Positions 25,081 through 34,663 of a DNA stretch of 49,786 nt are shown here, piece by piece. The notes below the pieces were generated by a model, which made no database searches, was not told the origin of the DNA, and saw nothing but the letters and a program-made list of their open reading frames with translations. The DNA is from Promethearchaeia archaeon (GTDB lineage: Archaea; Asgardarchaeota; Lokiarchaeia; Sigyniarchaeales; SOKP01), in contig JAHQWL010000031.1 in assembly GCA_029856155.1 (NCBI GenBank), forward strand, positions 1 through 49,786, given 5' to 3'. The position numbers and the translations under genes were made by a program. Each line of letters begins with the position of its first letter. Position 1 is the first letter of the stretch.

Positions 25081-26729
25081 GATTACTAACTGGCACTATT
25101 GCACCTATGACAGGACGATTCATGGTTGCTGGGAAATCCCCCCTAACAGGAACATGGGGAGATTCAAACTGTGGAGGATATTTTGGACCAGAAATAAAAA
25201 AGTGTGGTTTTGATGCAATATTGATTAAAGGAAAAGCGAATGGCCCTAAATACGTTGCCATTATTGATGATGAAAAATTAATTTTAGATGCTACCGATCT
25301 ATGGGGCTTAGATGTAGTCCAAACAGAAGAAAGGTTAACTGAAAAACATGGAAAGGTTCAAGTTGCAAGTATTGGTCAAGCGGGTGAGAATATTTCTCTT
25401 ATTTCTGGTATTGTTAATGATAAAGCTAGAATAGCTGGAAGATCTGGTTTTGGTGCAGTTATGGGTTCTAAAAAATTGAAAGCTATTATACTTAAAGGAA
25501 ACCGGAAAATCCCAATAGCAGATAAAGAAACACTTAATAACCATGCAAAAGAATATAACCAAGGTATAAATGATAACACTAGTGGTATGATTTACATATT
25601 CAAGACTTTAGGAACGAGTGCAGGTAATACATTCATGGCTCAATCAGGAGATACTCCTATAAAGAATTGGGGGGGTACATCAAAACAAGACTTTCCTGGA
25701 GTTAAGTTAAATAAAATTTCAGGGATGGAAATAGATAAATATAAACAGAAAGCCTATGGCTGCTTTTCATGTCCAACCCGATGTGGTGCTATTATGAAAG
25801 TTCCAGAAGTAGGACTAGAAGAAACTCACCGTCCAGAATATGAAACTTGTGCTAATTTTGGTTCTATGTTGTTAAATGATGACCTAATGTCTATTTTCAC
25901 AATTAATGATTTATGTAACCGAGCGGGGATAGATACAATTTCAGCGGGTACTACTGTTGCTTTTACAATAGAGTGTTATGAAAATGGCATTATTTCCAAA
26001 GATGAGACTGATGGACTTGAGCTAAATTGGGGAAATTCACCAGCAATAATAAAACTAGTGAAAAAGATAATAAATCGTGAGGGTATTGGGGATGTTTTAG
26101 CAGATGGGGTTAAGGTTGCTTCAGAAAAAATTGGGAAAGGAAGTGATAAGTATGCTATTCATTCAATGGGTCAGGAACTAGGTATGCATTCGTCAAAGTT
26201 CTATAAGAGCATGGGAGCAACTTTTGCTTTTGATCCTACTCCAGGGAGACATACTACACCCACTCTGGACTTTAGCACGGCTGGACCCATGGCAAAACCT
26301 AATGGATTGTTTGAGGGCTTTTCATTACCGGAAGGATTCAAAAAATCTGGTGATGAAAGAAGTGAAGCAGAAAAGCTAGTAGTTGGCATTTGGCAATCTT
26401 TAAATAGCCTGGGATTATGTGAGTTTATGGGGTCATTTCAAAAATACCCCCTTTTACAGATTATGAAAGCTGTGGTTGGGTGGAATATTACAATTGATGA
26501 ATTAGTAAAAATTGGTATAAGAATTCAAACCCTTAGACAAGCGTTTACGTTAAGAGAGGGCATAGACATTATTAATAATAAGTTACCGGAAAGAGCTGTT
26601 GGTATCGATTATTTAGCAGATTATAAAGGATACTGTAAAAAGATGGGTTGGAATCCGGAGAATGGTTACCCTTTAGAAGAAACTTTAACTGATCTTAATA
26701 TAGATTTCGTTATTGAAGATCTATATTGA
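25077..26729 (+). pseudogene. Aldehyde:ferredoxin oxidoreductase, N-terminus missing
   Basis: About 550 residues of an AOR-family tungsten enzyme. Present: PGLLTGTIAPMTGRF at the very start, DSNCGGYFGPE, GRSGFGAVMGSKKLKAI (pterin-binding region), the iron-sulfur motif CFSCPTRC near residue 230 and a later Cys in LNSLGLCEF that supplies the fourth ligand. Normal AORs have about 60-75 more N-terminal residues (the beta domain ahead of PGLLTGT), and these are absent. The sequence before about 25074 belongs to a different gene on the other strand. An ATG at 25107 exists, but it lies inside the conserved domain. The enzyme fragment is likely non-functional unless the join is an assembly error. Confidence 0.85.
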
Positions 26730-26942
26730 CTCTAATCTTTTTTTTAATCAATATTTAAAACACTATTGTTTTTAATGGATCTAAAATTAATCTGAATCAA
26801 ATTTTTTATGAGTTAGGAAATTGACTTTTTTGCATGGTTAAACCTTATTTAAGAATTCTTTTTTAAACTTTAAATGGATTTAAGTTAAATATATGAATAT
26901 ACTATACAATATATTAAATAAAAAATAATTTATGTGAAAATT

Positions 26943-28154
26943 ATGGCTCTTGCTGGCGAAAAAGTTGGAATTCCTTCCGCAGATGAGGCGCCTATGATTG
27001 TTATGGCACGTTATAAACAACCTCTTGCGGGAATTTTATCAATATTAATAGTATTTATAATAAGTTGGATAACATGGTTAATATTCTTCGATCCACGTTG
27101 GCATAATCCTTATCCTACCCATGAAATGGAAATTACTGCGTGGGCAACTGTAATTGGTGGTTTTGGTCTAATAGGAGTAGTTTGGGCAATCTGGTTTGAA
27201 AATTGGCCTTATTATGGTTGGTTTCGTACTCCATGGAAAGTAGGACTTGTAGGAACAGCTATTAATTTTGTGATTATATTGATTTTCACACTTATACTTC
27301 TACCATTATTTAATTCATTTTATGGAAGTCAAATTACAGATCCATATATAGCATGGTTCGTTGGTGCCTCAATTTTTGGAGCATTAAGTGGCTCCTGTTT
27401 TTCTTTTGCCGTTCTTTGGGTTGCTGGTACTATGTATTGGCCTTTTTTTAAAATTAAACAACCAAAACGGGGAATTATTGTTTGGATTATAGGGACAGTA
27501 ATAATGTTAGTGGTTTGGTTTTTAATATTCTTTCCTGCAGGCGAACGTACAGCTACATCTGAAGCTAGCGCTGTTAAACCTATTACTTTCTTTCCAAGTT
27601 ATGCATTTTCCTTGGGGTGGACACAGTGGATAATATTCTTCTCGTTATTGACGATGATGGTTTTCGAATACTGGCCGTGGAATAAATTAGGTAGGAAACA
27701 ACCTTTTATGGGTATTATAGCATTCATATCTTGTGTATTATTGGGTTTATTAGTTTCATACTTTTTCCCATATATCGCTCAAAATATCTTTGATCCTTTC
27801 TTTGTTGCGATTGGAGGAACACCACCCGATGCGGTAACTAGACTTAAAGGTTGGTATATGATGAGTATTACTTATGCTATTTTTCTCATATGTGCTGTTG
27901 TGTTAGTATCATTATTTTTTGACAATTGGCCAAAAAGATTTCCTCAATGGCAAAATTTTCTATTTAGGTTTCTGTTGGTCATTGGAATCGGTACTTTGAC
28001 ATTTTTTGGTTATTATCTCTTATCTCCAATTCTATTTGGAGATACAACAGATTATTGGCGAATGAATCCTACTCCCTTTACTTTATGGTTTCTTTGGATT
28101 GAAATTTTGTTTGCCTATGTTTGGAGGAAATGGCCAATTTATAGAGCAGTATAG
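26943..28154 (+). CDS. Membrane protein made of repeated two-helix units
   Basis: 403 residues, about ten membrane helices, family not recognised. A unit recurs: a Trp-Pro turn (ENWPYY, MYWPFF, EYWPWN, DNWPKR, RKWPIY), a basic-Pro-Gly turn (YKQPLAG, RTPWKVG, IKQPKRG, RKQPFMG, then a degenerate PQWQN), and a helix ending in Phe-Pro or Ser-Pro. Five units can be laid out by eye, so the protein grew by duplication. The start is the ATG at 26943, with GTGA at 26934-26937 as ribosome binding site; the GTG at 26934 is the other option. It is 13 bases ahead of an acyl-CoA ligase, so it may carry the substrate or product of that enzyme. Confidence 0.8.
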   Translation: MALAGEKVGIPSADEAPMIVMARYKQPLAGILSILIVFIISWITWLIFFDPRWHNPYPTHEMEITAWATVIGGFGLIGVVWAIWFENWPYYGWFRTPWKVGLVGTAINFVIILIFTLILLPLFNSFYGSQITDPYIAWFVGASIFGALSGSCFSFAVLWVAGTMYWPFFKIKQPKRGIIVWIIGTVIMLVVWFLIFFPAGERTATSEASAVKPITFFPSYAFSLGWTQWIIFFSLLTMMVFEYWPWNKLGRKQPFMGIIAFISCVLLGLLVSYFFPYIAQNIFDPFFVAIGGTPPDAVTRLKGWYMMSITYAIFLICAVVLVSLFFDNWPKRFPQWQNFLFRFLLVIGIGTLTFFGYYLLSPILFGDTTDYWRMNPTPFTLWFLWIEILFAYVWRKWPIYRAV

Positions 28155-28158
28155 GTGA
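28153..28158 (+). promoter_or_regulatory. Ribosome binding site AGGTGA, overlapping upstream stop
   Basis: AGGTGA overlaps the TAG stop (28152-28154) of the membrane protein and lies nine bases before the TTG at 28168. It decides that start and shows GGTGA as the local ribosome-binding core. Confidence 0.7.
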
Positions 28159-28167
28159 ACTTACAAA

Positions 28168-29718
28168 TTGTTTAAAGCAGGAGATTATTCAATTTCGAAT
28201 GATTTCTCATGGATAGGAGATTGGGCAAAGCGTCGTGCACTTTTAACTCCCAATCGGGAAGCATTATTCGATAATATCGAGAAAAAATTATATACTTACA
28301 AGGATCTTAACTTACGAGCGAATAAATTAGCTCGTTTATTATTAAATGAGGGGGTTTCGAAGGGAGATCGCGTCGCCATGTTTTCTACCAACAGAATCGA
28401 GTGTGTAGATCTTTTTTTAGCGACTGGAAAAATAGGAGCTGTACTTGTTCCGTTTAATGTAAGACTCTCAATACAAGAATTGGAATATTTAATTAATAAG
28501 ACTGGTCCTTCAATTTTTTTTTATGAGACTAAATTAATAGAATCAGTTTCAAAGTTAAAAGAAAATTCATTGATAAAAAAAAATATAATTTTTGGAACCG
28601 AATCAGTACTAAATGATCCCACAACAAAGGATTTAACAAAATCTATATCAGATTCAGAAGTTAATCGTCCTGTTTTAAATTTTGAAGATCCTCACCTTAT
28701 TTTATTTACAGGGGGGACAACTGGCTTACCTAAAGGAGCTGTACTCTCTCATAGACTAATATTTTGGAATTCTATAAATACTATCCTCTCATGGAATTTA
28801 AAACCTGATGACGTTCAACCATTATTATTTCCACTATTCCATACTGGGGGATGGAATGTCTTGCTTGTTCCATTTTATCATCAAGGAGCAAAAACAATTT
28901 TAATGGGAGATTTTAATCCCGAAGAGACTATTCGCATCATAGAAGAAGAAAACTGTACAATTGTAATAGGGGTTCCTACAATGTTCCATATGATGGCAAA
29001 TTCTCCATTATTCGAAAAGACTAAATTTGAATCTGTAAGAATTTTCATATCTGGAGGGGCACCTTGTCCTGTTGCAATAATGGAAAATTATTGGGCTAAA
29101 AATAAACATTTCAAAATGGGATATGGTTTAACAGAGGTAGGGCCAAACAATTTCTATTTACCTGAAGGCTATATTAAAGACAAGCCGACATCAGTAGGTT
29201 TACCTGTCTTACATTGTGATATGAAAATAATTAACACGAAAACAGATGAAATTGTTAAACAAGGGGAAGTAGGCGAATTACTTCTTAAAGGACCCCATAT
29301 TTTTTCTGGATACTGGGATGAACCGGAAGATACAAAAAAGACCATTGAACCTGATGGATGGGTACATACAGGAGATCTGGCTATGCAAGATGATGACGGG
29401 TTTTACTATATCGTAGGTCGCAGGAAAGAAATGTATATTAGTGGAGGGGAAAACGTATATCCCGTTGAAATTGAGGAGATATTATTCAAGCATCCTGCAA
29501 TTGATTTAGCGGCTGTCATTGGAGTACCTGATGAAAAATGGGGTGAAGTCGGTAAAGCAATCTTAACTCTAAAATCAGGAAAATCCTTAGACTTGGATGA
29601 AATACGTAATTATTTAAAAGAAAGGTTAGCAAAATATAAAATTCCAAGATATTTTGAAATCCGAGATTCTCTCCCAACTAGCGCTACGGGAAAAATTTTA
29701 AAACGAGAATTGAAATAG
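28168..29718 (+). CDS. Acyl-CoA ligase (AMP-forming)
   Basis: 516 residues, full length for the ANL superfamily. Motifs in order: LILFTGGTTGLPKGA (phosphate-binding loop, near residue 180), MGYGLTEVGP, HTGDLAMQDDDGFYYIVGR (ribose-binding Asp and hinge), SGGENVYPVEIE and the C-terminal PTSATGKILKREL with the catalytic Lys. It activates a carboxylic acid, probably a fatty or aromatic acid, to the acyl-CoA through an acyl-AMP. The start is a TTG with AGGTGA nine bases before. It is followed after 11 bases by a ketoacyl synthase III-like gene, so the acyl-CoA may be the starter for a carbon-carbon condensation. Confidence 0.9.
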   Translation: MFKAGDYSISNDFSWIGDWAKRRALLTPNREALFDNIEKKLYTYKDLNLRANKLARLLLNEGVSKGDRVAMFSTNRIECVDLFLATGKIGAVLVPFNVRLSIQELEYLINKTGPSIFFYETKLIESVSKLKENSLIKKNIIFGTESVLNDPTTKDLTKSISDSEVNRPVLNFEDPHLILFTGGTTGLPKGAVLSHRLIFWNSINTILSWNLKPDDVQPLLFPLFHTGGWNVLLVPFYHQGAKTILMGDFNPEETIRIIEEENCTIVIGVPTMFHMMANSPLFEKTKFESVRIFISGGAPCPVAIMENYWAKNKHFKMGYGLTEVGPNNFYLPEGYIKDKPTSVGLPVLHCDMKIINTKTDEIVKQGEVGELLLKGPHIFSGYWDEPEDTKKTIEPDGWVHTGDLAMQDDDGFYYIVGRRKEMYISGGENVYPVEIEEILFKHPAIDLAAVIGVPDEKWGEVGKAILTLKSGKSLDLDEIRNYLKERLAKYKIPRYFEIRDSLPTSATGKILKRELK

Positions 29719-29722
29719 GTGA
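29717..29722 (+). promoter_or_regulatory. Ribosome binding site AGGTGA, overlapping upstream stop
   Basis: AGGTGA overlaps the TAG stop (29716-29718) of the ligase gene and lies seven bases before the TTG at 29730. The arrangement is the same as at 28153. Confidence 0.7.
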
Positions 29723-29729
29723 ATCTTAG

Positions 29730-30758
29730 TTGGAATATCGTATTGTAGGTTTAGAATCATGGGGGGTTTACATTCCTAAAGAGAGACATACAAGTGAATA
29801 TATCTCAAAAGAAACTGGAATTCCAAAAAACATTATTGAAGAAAAATTTGGACTTTTAGGAAAGACAGTTCCTGGACCAGATGATCATACAGTTCAAATG
29901 GGAGCAAATGCAAGTCTTCAAGCCCTTGAAAGAGCAGGAATAACATCTGAGGATTTAGATATAATTATTTGGGCAGGAGAAGTCTATGCTGAACGACCGA
30001 TGGTAGTAAATGGCATAAAGCTTCAACAATTATTAGGAAATCCAATGAATTCATGGGCTTTTGATGTTAATCAGAGATGCGGAACTTTTTTAGTAGGAAT
30101 GTTGATTGCCAAAAGTTTGATACAAACGAACCCAAATATAAATAGAGTATTAGTAGCAAGTGGTTATAGGAATTGTGATTTGATAAATTATAAAAATCAG
30201 AGATCTAGATTCATGATTAGTTTAGCTGCTAGTGGTGTGGCAGCAGTTATTCGTGCAGATTATAAAAAAAACGAGATTTTAGGTATTAGTGCGATTTCAG
30301 ATGGTAGATTTGCTGATGATGTTTTCGTTCCCGCAGGAGGTACAATTCAACCTATTACAGCAAAAGCATTGGAAGATGGATTAAATTATTTGGATGTTCC
30401 TGATCCCGAAGGTTTGAAGGATAGATTAGATAAATATTCTATGGATTCATTTGTAAAGGTAATTGATAATGTATTAAAACAATCTGGACTTCTACGTGAA
30501 GATATAGGCTATTTAGCTTTATTACATATGAAACGCAGTGCCTTTGAGTATGTGGCTAAAACCGTAGGTGTGGACCCATATTCTCAATCAACCTATTTTG
30601 AAGATATCGGTCATAATGGACAGAATGATAGTATAATTTCAATTGAGTATGGAATTAGAGATGGAAAAATCAAAAATGGGGATATAGTTGTAATGGTGTC
30701 AGCGGGGATAGGATGGGCATGGAACGCTGGAGTTATTAGGTGGGGGCTCTCGGACTAG
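29730..30758 (+). CDS. Ketoacyl synthase III-like condensing enzyme
   Basis: 342 residues, thiolase superfamily, KAS III/HMG-CoA-synthase-like. Cys117 (NQRCGTF) is the acyl-carrying residue, His266 (LALLHMK) and Asn296 (GHNGQND) complete a Cys-His-Asn triad, and the 30-residue His-to-Asn gap matches FabH. The N-terminal GVYIPKER and the C-terminal VVMVSAGIGWAWNAGVIRW also fit. Such enzymes join an acyl-CoA to malonyl or another acyl unit. Archaea lack a standard fatty-acid pathway, so hydrocarbon, ketone or polyketide-like chemistry is possible. TTG start with AGGTGA. Its partner genes are the acyl-CoA ligase and the repeat membrane protein. Confidence 0.85.
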   Translation: MEYRIVGLESWGVYIPKERHTSEYISKETGIPKNIIEEKFGLLGKTVPGPDDHTVQMGANASLQALERAGITSEDLDIIIWAGEVYAERPMVVNGIKLQQLLGNPMNSWAFDVNQRCGTFLVGMLIAKSLIQTNPNINRVLVASGYRNCDLINYKNQRSRFMISLAASGVAAVIRADYKKNEILGISAISDGRFADDVFVPAGGTIQPITAKALEDGLNYLDVPDPEGLKDRLDKYSMDSFVKVIDNVLKQSGLLREDIGYLALLHMKRSAFEYVAKTVGVDPYSQSTYFEDIGHNGQNDSIISIEYGIRDGKIKNGDIVVMVSAGIGWAWNAGVIRWGLSD

Positions 30759-30780
30759 AGTTATTCTTTTATTATAATTC

Positions 30781-31560
30781 TTACTCTTTATTCCAAAAAG
30801 ATAGTACAAGGTTATTAAATTCCTTAGGGTGATCAAATATTGTTAAATGTCCCGCTTCTGGGATTATTACTAATTCAGATTTAGGTAACCACTCATGTAT
30901 CATTTCACTTGCCCACACAGGAGTGGTGATATCTTTTTTTCCCACAAGAACTAAAACAGGTATATTAAGATTTTTCAAGTTTTCACAAATATTAAAACCT
31001 GCTGAAGCCGCTGTAGCTTGTAAGCAAAGCTTCTTTGTCATATGATCTGTAACTAACTTAGCAACATATTGAGCAATTTCTTCATTATAAGGAATTAAAC
31101 CCCTGATACTAATTCCCAAAGCGAATTTCTCCAATTTGCTACTATTAATCCGTCCCAAAACATCTGTGATTGCTTCTTGACTAATGAAACAGAAACTATC
31201 TGCTACTACCATTTTTTTAACATGGGAAGGATTCTCGAGACCATATACTAGAGCAATCATACCCCCCAATGAATGCCCTACTAAATAAAGCTCATTCTTC
31301 CAACCTAAATGTTGTAATAGAGCGAACATATCATCAACATAATTACGGATTGTAAAGCGCTCCTTTGGTTTAGTAGTTCTTCCATGACCCCGTAGATCAA
31401 ACCTGAGTATATTAAATTCTGATTCTAATTCATGGAGTTGGAATTTCCATGTATCACTATTCAGAAAAAGTCCATGAATTAGAACCATCTTAGGACCTTT
31501 ATTATTTCCACTAATTTCATAATAAATTTCAAAATTTTTCTCAGGTGAAAAAGTTGGCAT
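30781..31560 (-). CDS. Alpha/beta hydrolase
   Basis: 259 residues. The catalytic triad is Ser97 (VGHSLGG), Asp210 (VGKKDITTP) and His238 (EAGHLTIF), and the oxyanion-side HGLFLNSDTW follows the third strand. The length and cap region suit a small esterase, lactonase or haloperoxidase-like enzyme; the substrate cannot be told. A clean AAGGAG ribosome binding site precedes the ATG. It is convergent with the KAS III gene, 22 bases away, so it is not part of that operon, though it could act on its product. Confidence 0.85.
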   Translation of the reverse strand: MPTFSPEKNFEIYYEISGNNKGPKMVLIHGLFLNSDTWKFQLHELESEFNILRFDLRGHGRTTKPKERFTIRNYVDDMFALLQHLGWKNELYLVGHSLGGMIALVYGLENPSHVKKMVVADSFCFISQEAITDVLGRINSSKLEKFALGISIRGLIPYNEEIAQYVAKLVTDHMTKKLCLQATAASAGFNICENLKNLNIPVLVLVGKKDITTPVWASEMIHEWLPKSELVIIPEAGHLTIFDHPKEFNNLVLSFWNKE

Positions 31561-31755
31561 AATTCTCCTTTTTATTTTTAACTAATTAAGTATATTGATT
31601 GAATGTTATTATTTGTAAACAATTTTTTAGTATAATCAAATTTGAATCTTTAATTCGAAATGATAAAACTAAGCTTTTAGTAATATTTATATAATCAACT
31701 AATAAATAATAACTTAATTTAAAATCATATTATAAAAAAAAAAGAAGGGTTAATA

Positions 31756-32622
31756 ATGAAAAAAGGAAAAATTTTATTATCTTTTCTAATAATATTCAGT
31801 TTTACTTTAGCAATTACTCAATCTGCTACTCCCCAAGTCGGAACTTACACTTTCTCTGGAGCACCTGGAAATCAAAAAATCTTAAAAGTCACAACAGTTA
31901 ATAGTACTAGTCTTACAGCCTTGTTCGGTGCCAACTGGGATGATATACTTCAAGAATTCTTTGGATTAGGATGTCACCAGTTAGGAGCGAGGTTGAAATC
32001 TGTTGTTGTTTCTGTGAATACAAGTGCTAAATTCGACACAAGTACCTTGTTTCTAGCGCTTGGAGTATTAGATGTGGCGGTTTATGTGACTAATAGTTGG
32101 AATTGGACTACGGGAAGTTTTGCTAATACTCCTGATAGTTATAATCAAACAGTTATGTCTTTTTATGATCCTGACGAATTAACTGCATTTGTTCAAGCTT
32201 TCTATGCAACCTGGTACTTAATGTCAGTTAATGTGTCAATACAAAATGCTGGTGCTTATTTTGCACAGCTTCCTACACCAGTACCTCAATATTTAGGAGC
32301 AATAGTCTGGGAAGACAAATGGGAAAATATAGGAAATACGGTAACTCATCATGCGGAAGTAGGAGATTTTTTAGTTAATTATCTTACCTTAGACTTTTAT
32401 GCCTATTTAGAGAACTGTACAGAAACCTGGACTTATGATACAACTTATGGTGCTTGGATTGGGTATAATATTAAGGATAATGAAGGTAATGTAATATATG
32501 AATTTTCGATAGAATTACCTAGTGGAGCCGAAATTGCGGGATATGAACTTCTAATAGTTATTGGTGTTGCGAGTATTGGAATAATTAGCTTAATTTTCAT
32601 TGTTATGAAAAAGAAACGATAA
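31756..32622 (+). CDS. Secreted surface protein with CTERM-like anchor
   Basis: 288 residues. A signal peptide (about 1-24, ending near QSA) leads to an exported domain rich in Thr, Asn and aromatic residues, with several N-glycosylation sequons (NST, NTS, NWT, NQT, NVS, NCT). The tail IAGYELLIVIGVASIG and a basic KKKR end resemble the archaeal CTERM sorting signals, with the IxGY motif also seen in the remnant at 24787. The ligand is unknown. GAAGGG precedes the ATG. It lies 141 bases before a QueT-like ECF S component, so it could assist that importer; this is inference. Confidence 0.7.
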   Translation: MKKGKILLSFLIIFSFTLAITQSATPQVGTYTFSGAPGNQKILKVTTVNSTSLTALFGANWDDILQEFFGLGCHQLGARLKSVVVSVNTSAKFDTSTLFLALGVLDVAVYVTNSWNWTTGSFANTPDSYNQTVMSFYDPDELTAFVQAFYATWYLMSVNVSIQNAGAYFAQLPTPVPQYLGAIVWEDKWENIGNTVTHHAEVGDFLVNYLTLDFYAYLENCTETWTYDTTYGAWIGYNIKDNEGNVIYEFSIELPSGAEIAGYELLIVIGVASIGIISLIFIVMKKKR

Positions 32623-32763
32623 ACTCTATTTTTAAAATAAATAATTTTTTTTTATTTAATCTTTAATTCTTAATCTTATTTTTAATGATATTTTAAAATA
32701 CTAATTTAATAGTTGTTATACCTTAATTATAATAATATTAAAGTAATATTGGAGTTTTGAAAA

Positions 32764-33282
32764 ATGAGTAGTGAAAATGAATTTATTGAAAAAAAATCAT
32801 TAGGTTTTGAACAAGGCAGCATTAGCCTTAGAATTGCTTTAATAGCTATTACTGCAGCATTATATACCGCTTTAGGTTATATTTTCCAGCCAATAAGTTT
32901 TTTGGAATTCCAATTCCGCGTAGCTGAACTAATAGTAGGGATGTGTATCATTTTCCCCTTTGAAGGATTAGTTGGGAATGTTTTAGGAGTGTTCTTTGTT
33001 AATTTGACTTCTCCTTTAGGTCCCATTGATTTAATCAGTTGTTTTGTAAATATCCCTGCATTATATTGTATTATATTTTTTAAAAATAAAGGATTTTTGA
33101 AATATTTAGGCGGTTTATTATATGCCATTATCATCTCGCTATATGTAGCAATAATTTTATATATTGTTCTTAGTTTGCCTATTTGGATAAACTTTATTTA
33201 TGTTCTAATTCCAGAGTTAATTTTAGCGACAATTGGAATAGCTTTATTTGAGATTGTTAAAAGTAGATTTAAAATAGAATAA
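32764..33282 (+). CDS. QueT-like ECF transporter S component
   Basis: 172 residues with about five membrane helices. The family signature (PF06177) is visible in order: RIALIAITAALYTALGYIF, ISFLEFQFRVAELIVG, FEGLVGNVLGVFFVNLTSPLGPIDLI. QueT proteins bind queuosine precursors such as preQ1 in bacteria. Archaea make archaeosine from related deazaguanines, so a preQ0- or preQ1-type ligand is plausible. No ATPase or T component lies next to it, so it must share energy-coupling subunits, perhaps those at 8.5-11.2 kb. GGAG lies ten bases before the ATG. Confidence 0.8.
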   Translation: MSSENEFIEKKSLGFEQGSISLRIALIAITAALYTALGYIFQPISFLEFQFRVAELIVGMCIIFPFEGLVGNVLGVFFVNLTSPLGPIDLISCFVNIPALYCIIFFKNKGFLKYLGGLLYAIIISLYVAIILYIVLSLPIWINFIYVLIPELILATIGIALFEIVKSRFKIE

Positions 33283-33394
33283 AATATAAATTTAATTTTA
33301 AGCTCAAATATTTCTTATAAAATTTTCATTTGTATAAGAAAGTCTAGATCATTTTCATAAAATAATTATAATATTAAGATAAAGGGGGGAATTT

Positions 33395-34642
33395 ATGGAA
33401 GAAAACACTAAATGGTTTAATGAAAGATGGTGGATATCACCTTTAAATTATATTGATAAGGTAAAAAATTCTTTTAATCTTCCTGAAAGGGTTTATGTGA
33501 GGGATTCCACTATTCGAGAAGGAGAAGAAACTCCAGGTGTATATTATACTTTAGATCAAAAGATTAACATAGTAGAAAAATTAGAAGAGTTAGGTGTTGA
33601 GCATATAGATTGTGGTTATATAGGTCAAGTTCAAGATCAATGGGATTTAGCTAACCAGATTAAAGAATTAGGTCTTAAATTAAATACTTATTCTCATTTA
33701 AGTTCAAATCCTTCACGTTGGAATGATGAAATCAAAAAATCTTTAGAAGCCAAGCTTGATTATATTGGATTTGGTATTGTTTTAACAAAGTGGCAACTTG
33801 AGTTATTCACTAAAGATCAAAATATAACACCCGAAGTTATGATTAGTTTAATCCCTTCTGTTTTAAAAAGGATTAAACGATTTGGTGGGAAAGCTATCTT
33901 GGACTGCGTAGATGCTACCCGTTCTGAATTACATATTCTGGAAAAAGCAATCGAGAAAGGTATTAAATTTGGCGCCAAAATGATAATGCTTTATGATACG
34001 GTGGGTGCTTGTAATGTACCGGCAATTTCGTATATGATAAAACAATTAAAACCTATAACTAGAGATATCCCAATTGGAATTCATATTCATGATGATTTTG
34101 GATTAGGCACGGCAGCAACAGTCGCTGCTATAGAGCAGGGCGCAACTTACATGGATTTAGTTGTTAATAAATTAGGAGACCGAGCAGGGAATTCATCCTT
34201 AGAAGAAGTTGTTGTAGCTTTAGAAATGCTATACGGCGTTGATACAGGAATCACCCTTTCGAAACTTTATAATTTGAGTAAATATGTAGAAAAAGTATCT
34301 GGTGTTCCATTACCATATAATAAACCAGTAGTAGGTAGAAATACATTCTTACATGAGAGTGAACTTCATGTTATGAGCGCTTTAGAAAAAGAGAAATTTT
34401 GGATGTGTTTCACCCCTTACAGACCAGAAGTAGTGGGGCAAGAAGAACAAATTATTTTTGGTCCCACAACACTACATGGAGACGCTATTAAAATGAAATG
34501 CGAACACATGGGAATTCATAATTACGATGATTATTTTGATAAAATCTTAGAAAAAGTCCATTCAATTATTTCTGAAAAGAAATTAATTACAGAAAGAGAA
34601 TTAGAAGATCTAATCAAGAAAATAGTATATACTAAGAGGTAA
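33395..34642 (+). CDS. DRE-TIM metallolyase-like enzyme (LeuA/NifV/citramalate-synthase-like)
   Basis: 415 residues. The catalytic start VRDSTIREGEETPG has Arg36 and Asp37 of the DRE-TIM signature. IHIHDDFGLG contributes metal ligands His230 and His232, and GDRAGNSSLEEV is the glycine-rich motif of the LeuA/homocitrate-synthase branch. Enzymes of this branch join acetyl-CoA to a 2-oxo acid. The regulatory LeuA dimer domain is absent; instead about 100 C-terminal residues form helices. Isopropylmalate, homocitrate, citramalate or a related synthesis are all open. GGGGGG-type ribosome binding site before the ATG. The methyltransferase frame begins immediately after the stop. Confidence 0.85.
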   Translation: MEENTKWFNERWWISPLNYIDKVKNSFNLPERVYVRDSTIREGEETPGVYYTLDQKINIVEKLEELGVEHIDCGYIGQVQDQWDLANQIKELGLKLNTYSHLSSNPSRWNDEIKKSLEAKLDYIGFGIVLTKWQLELFTKDQNITPEVMISLIPSVLKRIKRFGGKAILDCVDATRSELHILEKAIEKGIKFGAKMIMLYDTVGACNVPAISYMIKQLKPITRDIPIGIHIHDDFGLGTAATVAAIEQGATYMDLVVNKLGDRAGNSSLEEVVVALEMLYGVDTGITLSKLYNLSKYVEKVSGVPLPYNKPVVGRNTFLHESELHVMSALEKEKFWMCFTPYRPEVVGQEEQIIFGPTTLHGDAIKMKCEHMGIHNYDDYFDKILEKVHSIISEKKLITERELEDLIKKIVYTKR

Positions 34643-34651
34643 TTTGATATC

Positions 34652-34657
34652 AAGGAG
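34652..34657 (+). promoter_or_regulatory. Ribosome binding site AAGGAG with no in-frame ATG
   Basis: AAGGAG lies just upstream of two tandem ATGs at 34659 and 34662 that read in a frame closing after a few codons. The methyltransferase frame, one step away, has GTC at 34664. The site marks the translation start even though the frame does not fit. Confidence 0.5.
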
Positions 34658-34663
34658 AATGAT

